Source: CAWDAQ01 sp963800325
GTDB taxonomy: Bacteria > Actinomycetota > Actinomycetes > Actinomycetales > Dermatophilaceae
NCBI GenBank assembly: GCA_963800325.1
Contig: CAWDAQ010000006.1
Location: forward strand, 313,839-377,838
Length of the DNA: 64,000 bases
Direction of reading: 5' to 3'
In this document: positions 15,809 to 23,690 of the stretch, piece after piece
Layout of the letters: each line of letters starts with the position of its first letter
Numbering within the stretch: position 1 is the stretch's first letter
Notes under the pieces: generated by a model
The model's database searches: none
Told to the model about the DNA's origin: nothing
The model's input: the letters and a program-made list of their open reading frames with translations, nothing else
Program-made: the position numbers and the translations under genes

Positions 15809-17227
15809 TCACGGCTCGTCGATCCGCCGCCAGGGGCGGGCCTCCTCGAGCTCGAACGCGAGCTCGAGGAGGAGCCGCTCCGCGCCGGTGCGCGCCGAGA
15901 CCATGACACCGACGGGCAGCCCGGCCGGGGTCGCGCCCGCGGGCAGCGCGATCGCGGGCGCGCCGGTCGCGTTGTGGACGGCGGTGAACGCGGCGTAGTC
16001 GACGAGCCGGGCGTAGTGGGTGCGCCAGGGCAGGTCCGCCGACAGGTAGCCGATCGGCGGGGTGACGTGGCTGAGCACCGGGCTGAGGACGACGTCGACG
16101 TCCCCGAAGCGGTGCTCGTACCCGCGGCCGGACGCCGCGAGCCGGGCGATGACGAGCGGCATCCGCCACAGCCGGCGCCGGGCCTTCGCGGCGAGCCCGC
16201 GGGTGAGCGGGTCGAGCGCACCGGTGTCGAACTCGGGACCGAAGTGGCGCCGGCCCCCGGCGGCGACCCCGAGCGCGAGCAGCGACCAGTAGTCCTCGAA
16301 GTCGGTGCGCAGCCAGGCGGGCACGGGCGCGTCGTAGGGGACGACGTCGTGGCCGAGGCCGGCGAGCGCGGACGCGGTGGCCTCGAGGACCGCCCGGGTC
16401 GGTCCGTCCGTGGCGGGGCCGACGGGGGAGTCGGTCACGAGGCCCACGCGCAGTCGACGCGCCCCGGGGCCCGCGACGGCACCGACGGGCTGCAGCCGAG
16501 GATCGCGGTAGGACCGCTCCGCGGCGGCGAGGAAGGCGGCGGTGTCGCGCACCGAGCGGGTGAGCACCGACTCGGTGACGATCGTCAGCGGCATCTTCTC
16601 GGTGCTCTCGTCGCGCCGCAGCCGCCCCCGGCTCGGCTTGAGCCCGACGATCCCGCACGCCGCCGCGGGGATCCGGATCGACCCGCCCCCGTCGTTGCCG
16701 TGGGCCAGGGGCACGACCCCGGCCGCCACGAGCGCGGCCGAGCCGCCCGAGGAGCCGCCGGCGGAGCGCCCCGGGTCCCACGGGTTGCGGGTCACCTCGC
16801 CGCCGGGGCGCTCGGTGGTCGCGGTCCACCCGAACGGCGGCATCCGGGTCGTCGCGATCGGGACGACGCCGGTGTCGAGGAGCTGGCGGGTGAACGCCCC
16901 GTCCGCGCGGGCGGGCACCGGGGGGACCGCGGCCGACCCCTCGGTCGCCGGGAGCCCGGCGAGGGCGACGTTGTCCTTGACCGCGGTGGGGACGCCGCCG
17001 AACATCCCGCGCGGGGTCAGGGCCCGGGCGCGGGCGATCGCCCGGTCGGCGTCGCTGCGCTCGACCGCGCCGAGGACGGGGTCGACCGACGCCGCCCGGT
17101 CCACCGCGGCGAGGACCACCTCCGCCGCGCTCACCTCCCCCGCCGCGACCCGGGCGGCGACCCCGCTCGCGTCGTCCCGGCCGAGCGCGTCGTCGCGGAA
17201 CGCGTGCACCCGGCCCGCCACGGCCAT
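15809..17227 (-). CDS. Amidase signature family enzyme
   Basis: The 472-residue protein contains the full amidase signature: the lysine in PTAVKDNVAL, the glycine/serine stretch AGGSSGGSAALVAAG and the nucleophile region NDGGGSIRIPAAACG. These give the Ser-cisSer-Lys triad. It hydrolyses an amide of unknown identity in the cytoplasm. It is related to GatA in fold, but no gatB or gatC is adjacent, so it is more likely a catabolic amidase. It stands alone on the minus strand. Confidence 0.88.
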   Translation of the reverse strand: MAVAGRVHAFRDDALGRDDASGVAARVAAGEVSAAEVVLAAVDRAASVDPVLGAVERSDADRAIARARALTPRGMFGGVPTAVKDNVALAGLPATEGSAAVPPVPARADGAFTRQLLDTGVVPIATTRMPPFGWTATTERPGGEVTRNPWDPGRSAGGSSGGSAALVAAGVVPLAHGNDGGGSIRIPAAACGIVGLKPSRGRLRRDESTEKMPLTIVTESVLTRSVRDTAAFLAAAERSYRDPRLQPVGAVAGPGARRLRVGLVTDSPVGPATDGPTRAVLEATASALAGLGHDVVPYDAPVPAWLRTDFEDYWSLLALGVAAGGRRHFGPEFDTGALDPLTRGLAAKARRRLWRMPLVIARLAASGRGYEHRFGDVDVVLSPVLSHVTPPIGYLSADLPWRTHYARLVDYAAFTAVHNATGAPAIALPAGATPAGLPVGVMVSARTGAERLLLELAFELEEARPWRRIDEP

Positions 17228-17448
17228 CAGCGGGGTCGCGGCGACGGGGTCGGGACCATGGGCCGGACCCTACCCGCCCGTCCCGGCGGTCCCGGGCGCA
17301 CTGCGGCGGGTGCCTCGTCGCGACCGCCGGCGCAGCGTGTCCCCCACGTCCCCGCGGCCACCGGCATACCGTGGGCCCCGGACGCGTTGCCGCCCGACGA
17401 GGCCCGCACAAGACCACGAAGGGCCACGACCGAGAGAAGGAGAGGCAC

Positions 17449-18102
17449 GTGACACGCATCGCACTCATCGGGGGCCACGGCAAGGTGGCCCGGCCGCTCG
17501 CCCGACTGCTCACCGACGCCGGGCACGACGTGGACGCGATCGTCCGCAACCCCGACCACGGCGAGGAGGTCGAGGCCACCGGCGCCCGGGCCGTCGTCGC
17601 CGACGTCGAGGCGCTCGGCACCGGGGAGCTCACCGAGCTCCTGCAGGGCCACGACGCGGTCGTGTGGGCCGCCGGCGCCGGGGGCGGGAACCCGGAGCGG
17701 ACCTACCGGGTCGACCGGGACGCCGCGATCCGGTCGGTCGACGCCGCCGAGGCCGCGGGCGTGCGGCGGTACGTCATGGTGTCCTACTTCGGCGCCGGAC
17801 CGGACCACGGCGTTCCCGAGGACGACCCGTTCTTCGCCTACGCCGACGCCAAGGCCGCCGCGGACGCCCACGTGCGCGCGAGCAGCCTCGCGTGGACGAT
17901 CCTCGCCCCGAGCCGGCTCACCGATGCCGAGCCCACCGGCGGCATCGAGGTCGACGGACCGGGCGTCGAGAAGAGCGAGGTCCCGCGGCGCGACGTCGCC
18001 GCCGTCGCGGCCGCCGTGCTGAACCGGGACGACACCGCCGGGAAGGTCATCTCCTTCAACGGCGGGGACGTGCCCGTCGCCGACGCCCTCGACAGGCTCT
18101 GA
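17449..18102 (+). CDS. NAD(P)-binding atypical short-chain dehydrogenase (SDR_a5-like)
   Basis: The 217-residue Rossmann protein begins ALIGGHGKVARPLARLL, a GxxGxxG-type nucleotide-binding loop, and continues with VVWAAGAGGGNPE and YVMVSYFGA; a YADAK motif supplies the Tyr-x-x-x-Lys pair. Such proteins act as NAD(P)H-dependent reductases or redox sensors. The GTG at 17449 is preceded by GAGAAGGAGAG and is preferred over the longer open frame. The FMN reductase gene follows 32 bp downstream. Confidence 0.82.
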   Translation: MTRIALIGGHGKVARPLARLLTDAGHDVDAIVRNPDHGEEVEATGARAVVADVEALGTGELTELLQGHDAVVWAAGAGGGNPERTYRVDRDAAIRSVDAAEAAGVRRYVMVSYFGAGPDHGVPEDDPFFAYADAKAAADAHVRASSLAWTILAPSRLTDAEPTGGIEVDGPGVEKSEVPRRDVAAVAAAVLNRDDTAGKVISFNGGDVPVADALDRL

Positions 18103-18134
18103 GCGTGTCGGCCCCGAGCGAGGAGGCGGGCCCG

Positions 18135-18704
18135 GTGGCAGGCGCGCCCCGGATCGCCGTCGTCGTCGCGAGCACCCGACCCTCCCGGGTCGGCCCGGAG
18201 GTCGCCCGGTGGGTGTTCGACATCGCCGGCGCCCGTGAGGACGCGGTCTACGAGCTGCTCGACCTCGCCGACGTCGGGCTGCCGCTGCTGGACGAGCCGG
18301 AGCCCGCGTCCTCGGGGCACTACACCCGGGAGCACACCCGCCGCTGGTCGCGGACCGTGTCCGGCTACGACGGGTTCCTCTTCGTCACCCCCGAGTACAA
18401 CCGGGGGATCCCGGCGGCCCTGAAGAACGCGCTCGACTTCCTCTACGCCGAGTGGAACGTCAAGGCCGCGGGGATCGTCTGCTACGGCAGCTCGGGCGGC
18501 CTCCGGGCCGCCGAGCAGCTCAAGCAGGTGCTCGGCGAGCTGCAGATCGCCACCGTCCGCGGACAGGTGTCGATCTCGATCTACGACGACATGGCCGACT
18601 TCTCCCGGATGACCCCGCGGGACTTCCAGGCTGGCAACCTCGCCACGACCCTCACCCAGCTGACCGCGTGGGCGACGGCGCTGCGGGGCGTGCGTCAGGG
18701 CTGA
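18135..18704 (+). CDS. NADPH-dependent FMN reductase family protein
   Basis: The 189-residue flavodoxin-like protein has the family motif TPEYNRGIPAALKNALDFLY (about residues 87-106) and the N-terminal phosphate-binding stretch VVASTRPSRVG. The GTG at 18135 is chosen because AGGAGG lies at 18121-18126 with 8-bp spacing; a GTG at 18105 is possible but has no such site. It probably reduces FMN or quinones with NADPH. It follows the SDR gene closely, so the two may be a redox operon. Confidence 0.85.
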   Translation: MAGAPRIAVVVASTRPSRVGPEVARWVFDIAGAREDAVYELLDLADVGLPLLDEPEPASSGHYTREHTRRWSRTVSGYDGFLFVTPEYNRGIPAALKNALDFLYAEWNVKAAGIVCYGSSGGLRAAEQLKQVLGELQIATVRGQVSISIYDDMADFSRMTPRDFQAGNLATTLTQLTAWATALRGVRQG

Positions 18705-18708
18705 CGGG

Positions 18709-19386
18709 TCACGGAGTGAGGCGGGGCTCCGGCCACGTCACCCGGCGATCCTGCGGCACCCGCGCCACCGCGCGGGTGAGGTCGATGCAGCCGCGGAGCA
18801 GGTCGACGAGCAGGTCGTCCGGGGCGTCGACGCACGCGTTCGCGATCCCCTCGACGGCGAGGCCGACGATGTTCGGGGCGGCGATGCGACGGAAACCCCG
18901 CGGCGAGGTGCCGGTCCGACCGGTGAACTCGCGGGCCCACCGCTCGGCCTCGGGGACCTCCGCGAGCACCGCTCGGGTCGCCGGCGTGACGTCGCCGCGG
19001 GGCCGGCCGTCGAGGTCCGCGAGGACCCGCTCGGCCGTGAGCGCGCCGACGGCGAGGACGTGCTGACGGCTCAGGGCCGCGACCGGGAGCGCGGTCCTGG
19101 CGCACGTCAGCGCGATCTCCACGTCGGCCCGGGGGTCGGACGTCGTCACCCCGATGACGTCCGGGATCATCGGGACCAGCCGGGTGCGACCGGCCTCCGA
19201 GACCACGTCGTTGACCATGCGGGCCAGGGCGGCGAGCAGCGGGTGCGTGCACGCCGGGTGGTCGCTCCACTTCTCTCCCGCGAGGAAGGACGCCATCTCC
19301 ATGAAGCAGGCGCCCTTGCGGGGGTTGCGGTGCTTGCCCGGCGAGAGGACCGGGACGAGGTCAGGGGGTGCGCTGTGTCCTGTCAT
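18709..19386 (-). CDS. Conserved actinobacterial protein of unknown function
   Basis: The 225-residue product has a striking conserved block in its first 55 residues, with SPGKHRNPRKGACFMEMA and WSDHPACTHPLLAALARMVND. It includes two cysteines and two histidines that could bind metal. The rest is helical. No membrane segment or signal peptide is present. I recognise the block as recurring in actinobacterial hypothetical proteins but know no function. The ATG at 19386 sits at the start of the conserved part. The 3' end is 4 bp from the convergent FMN reductase stop. Confidence 0.65.
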   Translation of the reverse strand: MTGHSAPPDLVPVLSPGKHRNPRKGACFMEMASFLAGEKWSDHPACTHPLLAALARMVNDVVSEAGRTRLVPMIPDVIGVTTSDPRADVEIALTCARTALPVAALSRQHVLAVGALTAERVLADLDGRPRGDVTPATRAVLAEVPEAERWAREFTGRTGTSPRGFRRIAAPNIVGLAVEGIANACVDAPDDLLVDLLRGCIDLTRAVARVPQDRRVTWPEPRLTP

Positions 19387-19541
19387 CGTTGCTCCAGCGA
19401 GGTCGGGGGTGCGGCCGAGGCACCCGTTGAACCAGTGTGCGCCTGCCGTCGGGCATGCGCCACCCCCTCTCCCGCCGGGTGGGGACGAGATCGGCGGGAG
19501 GCTCCACCAGGTGCTCGAGCCCGCGCCGGGGCGGGCGCTGC

Positions 19542-20528
19542 TCAGCCGTCGACGAGCGGGCGGAGCGTCTTCCCGGCGAGCTCGACCATGCCGGGCTCGT
19601 GGCCGTTGGGGACCATGTTGAGGACGAACCCGTCGACCCCGGCGTCGAGGACCCGCCGCTGCACCTGCTCGGCGACCTCGTCCGGGCTGCCGACGAAGTG
19701 CCGGGCGGTGGCCTTGGCGCGGGCGTCGTCGTCGAGGGCGGCCAGGTCGGTGCCCCCGGCCCGGAACATGGCCGCGTGCCTCTCCCGGGCCCGGTCCCCG
19801 TCGGGGTCGAGGAAGCCGAACCCGAGGTAGCTGGTCTCGATGCTCCCCCGGTCCCGGCCGGCCTCGGCGCACCGCTGGTCGAGCGCCTCGAGCTTGCGCG
19901 GGATGTCGGTGTCGTCGCAGATGAGGTTGAGGTGGTCGGCGTACTCGGCGGCGTACCGGAACGTCTTGCGCTCCCCGGACCCGCCGACGAGGACGGGCAG
20001 GTCGTCGCGCACCCGCGGCTCGTTGGCGGCCTCCTCGGCCCGGTACCACCGGCCCTCGAACGTCGGCCGCTCGCCGCGGAGCATCGGGACGACGATCTGG
20101 AGGGACTCCTCGAGCCGGGCGAACCGGTCGGTGAACGTGCCGAACTCGTAGCCGAGCTGGCGGTGCTCGAGCTCGAACCAGCCGGCCCCGATGCCGAGCA
20201 CCGCGCGGCCGCCGCTGACGACGTCGAGCGCGGTGACGGCCTTCGCGAGCAGGGTCGGGTTGCGGTAGGTGTTGCCGGTCACCAGCGCGGACAGCTGGAT
20301 GCGCTCGGTGCTCGCCGCGAGGGCGCCGAGGAGGGTGTACGCCTCGAGCATCGGCTCGGTGGGCGCCCCGAGGCCGGGCAGCTGGTAGAAGTGGTCCATC
20401 ACGAAGACGGCGTCGAATCCGGAGGCCTCGGCCTCGTGGGCCTGACGGGCGACGGTCGGGAAGATCTGCGCCGGGTCGCCGCCGGGGTAGCTGAAGTTGG
20501 GGATCTGGTAGCCCAGACGGATGCTCAT
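19542..20528 (-). CDS. LLM class F420-dependent oxidoreductase
   Basis: A 328-residue luciferase-like TIM-barrel protein. It starts IRLGYQIPNFSYPGG and has AVFVMDHFYQLPGLG, VLGIGAGWFELEHRQLGYEF and VLVGGSGERKTFRYAAEYAD, all typical of the F420 branch found in mycobacteria and relatives. It probably uses coenzyme F420 rather than FMN; the substrate is unknown. It stands alone between the unknown gene and the cytochrome operon. Confidence 0.85.
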   Translation of the reverse strand: MSIRLGYQIPNFSYPGGDPAQIFPTVARQAHEAEASGFDAVFVMDHFYQLPGLGAPTEPMLEAYTLLGALAASTERIQLSALVTGNTYRNPTLLAKAVTALDVVSGGRAVLGIGAGWFELEHRQLGYEFGTFTDRFARLEESLQIVVPMLRGERPTFEGRWYRAEEAANEPRVRDDLPVLVGGSGERKTFRYAAEYADHLNLICDDTDIPRKLEALDQRCAEAGRDRGSIETSYLGFGFLDPDGDRARERHAAMFRAGGTDLAALDDDARAKATARHFVGSPDEVAEQVQRRVLDAGVDGFVLNMVPNGHEPGMVELAGKTLRPLVDG

Positions 20529-20570
20529 GCCGCTGACGCTACGCCCGGGGACGGTCGGTGACGGCGCGCG

Positions 20571-21551
20571 CTACCTCGTCCCCCGCCGCGCGGGCGGTCG
20601 GACCCGCGGGTGGTCGCGGTACCAGGTGCGCCAGATGAGCCGGTGGACCGGGACCCAGCGGGGGACCGACCGCAGCCCCGGGATGACGGGCAGGAACACC
20701 AGCCCCACGGTGAGCACCATCATCAGGCCCCACACGAGCGCGTCGGCGTTGTCGGAGGTGGAGAACGGCGGGACCTGGTACCAGAACGTGTAGAGCCACA
20801 TCCACGGCTGCCCGGGGTAGTTCCCGGTCTCGTTCATCATCCCCCACTGGTCCCCGCCGAGGTTCTGCGCGCGGGCCCGGTCCTCGAGGTAGGCGCCGTC
20901 GGACAGCAGGAGCAGGGCCCGGGTCTGGTCCCCACCGTAGAAGGTGCCCGCCGAGGTCAGCGCGCCCTCCAGGCCCCCGGACCGGGCCACGTCGAGGAAG
21001 GCCCGGCCCATGAGCGGCACCGGCCCGTAGTCCCCCGCCGCGACCCGGGCGGGGCTGCCGCCGGGCGCCGCGAGGGCGTCGGCGTACGCGGTCGCCCACG
21101 CCGCGCGCTGCCCCGCCGGCGCGGCCCGCCACGTCGCGAGGGCGGCGGTGAGCAGCGGGCGGCCGCTCACGCCGTCCAGCGGCCGGAGCACGAGGTCGGC
21201 CGAGCTCACCGGCAGCCGGACCCCGCCCCACTGCTGCAACGGCACCCCGAGGAGCTTCTGCCCTTGCGAGGCGTCGTTGTAGGGCGGACCGTAGGTCGCG
21301 CTGGCCGAGGTGCCTCCGAGCTCGGCCGCCGCCGTCGCGACGACGTCGTTCGGGGCGGCCGTCGCCCAGTCCCGCATCGTGATGGCCTTCTCGTCCGGGG
21401 ACGAGAAGACGGCCGCGAGCGTGACCGTCGCCACGACCGCGACGACGAGGGCGAGGACGAACTCCCTGACGAGGTCGTATGGGCGGGTCGGGAAGGCGTG
21501 CGAGTCCGGGGTCCGCGTCCGGGGCCGGTGGTGGAGGGTGGTCGCGGCCAC
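20571..21551 (-). CDS. Membrane-anchored partner of the cytochrome b operon
   Basis: The 326-residue protein has one membrane segment near residues 28-50 and one near 265-290. Between them is a roughly 200-residue, probably extracytoplasmic domain with TYGPPYNDASQGQKLLG and QWGMMNETGNYPGQPWMWLY. No CXXCH haem site, Rieske motif or other cofactor motif is present. The gene starts 1 bp after the cytochrome b stop, so it belongs to the same operon (22397 to 20571). It likely forms a complex with the cytochrome b; the role of its large middle domain is unknown. Confidence 0.65.
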   Translation of the reverse strand: MAATTLHHRPRTRTPDSHAFPTRPYDLVREFVLALVVAVVATVTLAAVFSSPDEKAITMRDWATAAPNDVVATAAAELGGTSASATYGPPYNDASQGQKLLGVPLQQWGGVRLPVSSADLVLRPLDGVSGRPLLTAALATWRAAPAGQRAAWATAYADALAAPGGSPARVAAGDYGPVPLMGRAFLDVARSGGLEGALTSAGTFYGGDQTRALLLLSDGAYLEDRARAQNLGGDQWGMMNETGNYPGQPWMWLYTFWYQVPPFSTSDNADALVWGLMMVLTVGLVFLPVIPGLRSVPRWVPVHRLIWRTWYRDHPRVRPPARRGTR

Positions 21552-21552
21552 G

Positions 21553-22206
21553 TCAGTCGCCTCCCTGCGCGCCGACCTCGGCGTCGACGGGGGGCACGAC
21601 GCCGTGTCGTCGCACCCAGACCAGGTGCACGGTCACGACCACGCCGACGACGAAGGGCAGCAGGACGACGTGCCAGAGGAGCATCTGACCCGGGTCGAGC
21701 ACGTTGAACCAGGCCCCGACGCCGACGGCGTTGAGTCCGTCCTTGGCCTGCGTGCTGATCCACTGCGCGTCGAAGTTGGACTGCGAGAGGTAGCCGGTGA
21801 ACGCCGTCCCGATCGAGCCGACGAAGGCGAGCACCCCGGTGGCCCAGGTGAGTCCGCGGCGCCCCCGCCAGGCGGCCATCCAGAAGGTCCCCCAGAGGTG
21901 GACGACCATGCTGGCGAAGAACAGCTCGACGCTCCACAGGTGCATGGAGTTGACGAAGTGGCCGAGGGAGGACACGTGCCACCACGTGGCCCCGCCGACC
22001 GCGAGCCACGCCCCCGAGAGCAGCACGACGGTCAGAGAGGCCAGGGTGAGGACCCCGAAGACGTAGAGCCACGAGGACACGTACTGCGGTTGCCGGTCCG
22101 GCAGCGCCTGCCCGGGCGGGACGAGCCGGGTCAGCCCCGACCGGAGCCGGGTCGTCCAGTTCCCCGGCCGGTCCGCCGGCGCGACCGGCGCGGTCCCGCT
22201 CGTCAC
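21553..22206 (-). CDS. Cytochrome b6-like di-haem membrane protein
   Basis: The 217-residue protein matches the N-terminal half of cytochrome b. Histidine pairs in NSMHLWSVELFFASMVVHLW (spacing 14) and LLWHVVLLPFVVGVVVTVHL (spacing 15) fit the cytochrome b6 haem-ligand pattern. About four membrane segments are visible. The GTG at 22206 overlaps the TGA of the small upstream gene (GTGA), so they are coupled. There is no Rieske protein, cytochrome c or subunit IV gene nearby. A quinol-linked electron-transfer function is inferred from the haem pattern. Confidence 0.82.
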   Translation of the reverse strand: MTSGTAPVAPADRPGNWTTRLRSGLTRLVPPGQALPDRQPQYVSSWLYVFGVLTLASLTVVLLSGAWLAVGGATWWHVSSLGHFVNSMHLWSVELFFASMVVHLWGTFWMAAWRGRRGLTWATGVLAFVGSIGTAFTGYLSQSNFDAQWISTQAKDGLNAVGVGAWFNVLDPGQMLLWHVVLLPFVVGVVVTVHLVWVRRHGVVPPVDAEVGAQGGD

Positions 22207-22397
22207 GGCAGGTCCCGGGCCTGCTCGTCGTCGTGCGCCCGCGGGAAGGGCAGGACGATCGCGAGCACGAACGCCACGACCATGGCGAGCACGATCGTCA
22301 GGTTCGTGAGGCTGATGTTGACGACGCCCCAGTGCAGGTACGTCCCGGCACCCTCGGTCGACGGAGCGCTCGTCAGGGCGGTCACCAGTGATGTCAT
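22203..22397 (-). CDS. Small single-pass membrane protein of the cytochrome b operon
   Basis: The 64-residue product has one hydrophobic segment (about residues 30-51: ISLTNLTIVLAMVVAFVLAI) followed by a charged tail. The ATG at 22397 has GGGGAGC upstream. It is the first gene of the three-gene operon and overlaps the cytochrome b start by 4 bp. It is probably an accessory subunit, as small subunits are common in b-type complexes; no homology-based function can be claimed. Confidence 0.7.
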   Translation of the reverse strand: MTSLVTALTSAPSTEGAGTYLHWGVVNISLTNLTIVLAMVVAFVLAIVLPFPRAHDDEQARDLP

Positions 22398-22495
22398 TGC
22401 TCCCCCGGTCCCCGGTGGTCCCCTCGCAGACCATTCTCGTCCCGGGGGTCCCGGGGGTCCCGTGACCTAGGTCCCCCGTGCGAGGCCCGTAGCCC

Positions 22496-22569
22496 GCACT
22501 TCGTGCCCGTCTGGCCGCGCGAACCGGGCGTATCCGGCGGGCGGACGCGGCCAACCGGGCACGAAGTGC
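22496..22569. repeat. Intergenic palindrome, family A copy 1
   Basis: Perfect 14-bp arms GCACTTCGTGCCCG (22496-22509) and its complement (22556-22569), with an inner GGCCGCG/CGCGGCC pair, form a long hairpin. It sits just downstream of the alcohol-dehydrogenase-like gene and upstream of the cytochrome operon. Two other copies occur at 26553-26634 and 43218-43290. It probably forms a strong transcript hairpin. Confidence 0.85.
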
Positions 22570-22600
22570 CGACTTCGGGTGTCTCCTCGGCGGGAGGGGG

Positions 22601-23548
22601 TCAGTCGTCCGTGGAGACCCGGACGGCGATCTTGCCGCGCGTGTGGCCCTCCTGGCTGAGCCGGAAGGCGTCGGCGGCCTCCTCGAGCGGGAACGTCGCG
22701 GCGACGGTGACGTCGAGGGCGCCGGCGTCGACGAGCTCGCCGAGACGGGCGAGGTCCGCGGCGTCCGGACGGACCCACATCCACTCGCCGCCGGCCTCGA
22801 CGACGCTGTCGTCGGCGATCGACGCGTGCCGGCCGCCCTCGGCGAGGACCCCGGTCGTGACGTCGAGGACGCCACCGACGTAGTCGACGACGACGTCGGC
22901 GCCGCCCGGGACCAGCTCGAGCACCTGCCCGACGAGGTCCTCGCCGTAGGTCACCGGCTCGGCACCGAGGTCGCGGATCCGGTCCTGGCTCGACGGCCCG
23001 CCGGTGCCGATGACCCGCGCCCCGAGGTGCCGGGCGATCTGCACGGCGAAGCCCCCCACCCCGCCGGAGGCGCCGTGGACGAGGACGGTGTCGCCCTCGC
23101 CGACGTGGAGCCGGACGAGGCTCTGGTACGCGGTGAGCCCGGCCAGCGGCAGCCCCGCGGCCTGCTCCCACGTCAGGGAGGCGGGCTTGGGCGCGGCCGT
23201 GCGCACGGGCACGGTGGCGTAGTCGGCGAACGTCCCCGCGTGGACGTCGTCCTTGCGGGCGTAGGCGACGACCTCGTCGCCGACGGCGTACTCGGGGACG
23301 TCGATGCCGACCTGCTCGACGACGCCGGCGACGTCCCAACCGGCGGTCACCGGGAAGTGGGCGTCCATGAGGCCGTCGAGCCCGCCGGCCATGATCTTCC
23401 AGTCGACCGGGTTGACGGCCGCGGCGCGCACGCGGAGCCGGACCTCCCCCGGCCCGACCTTGGGCACCGGCACCTCTGCGAGGTGGAGCACGTCCGGGCC
23501 GCCGTAGCCGTCGTAGACCATGGCGCGCATCGTCGGGGTGTCCGTCAC
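22601..23548 (-). CDS. NADP-dependent medium-chain oxidoreductase (quinone oxidoreductase-like)
   Basis: The 315-residue protein starts MRAMVYDGYGGPDVLHLAEV a few codons in and has the nucleotide-binding stretch GDTVLVHGASGGVGGFAVQIA (AxxGxxG type). It lacks the structural zinc cysteines. This is the zinc-free MDR/QOR branch that reduces quinones or enals with NADPH. The GTG at 23548 is preceded by AGGAGGAA at proper spacing, which decides it over the longer frame to 23608. It ends before the family A palindrome. Confidence 0.88.
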   Translation of the reverse strand: MTDTPTMRAMVYDGYGGPDVLHLAEVPVPKVGPGEVRLRVRAAAVNPVDWKIMAGGLDGLMDAHFPVTAGWDVAGVVEQVGIDVPEYAVGDEVVAYARKDDVHAGTFADYATVPVRTAAPKPASLTWEQAAGLPLAGLTAYQSLVRLHVGEGDTVLVHGASGGVGGFAVQIARHLGARVIGTGGPSSQDRIRDLGAEPVTYGEDLVGQVLELVPGGADVVVDYVGGVLDVTTGVLAEGGRHASIADDSVVEAGGEWMWVRPDAADLARLGELVDAGALDVTVAATFPLEEAADAFRLSQEGHTRGKIAVRVSTDD

Positions 23549-23690
23549 TGTGGTTCCTCCTGCTGCGTGGGGGCGCGGCCCGTGCGGGCCGTTCCCCCGG
23601 GCAACCACGAGCCCCGGCCCCGCTGTTCCCGCCCGGGGCGTCCCGGCCCCGCCCCAGCCCGTCGGCTAGCGTGCGTGCGGAGGTGGGCGC

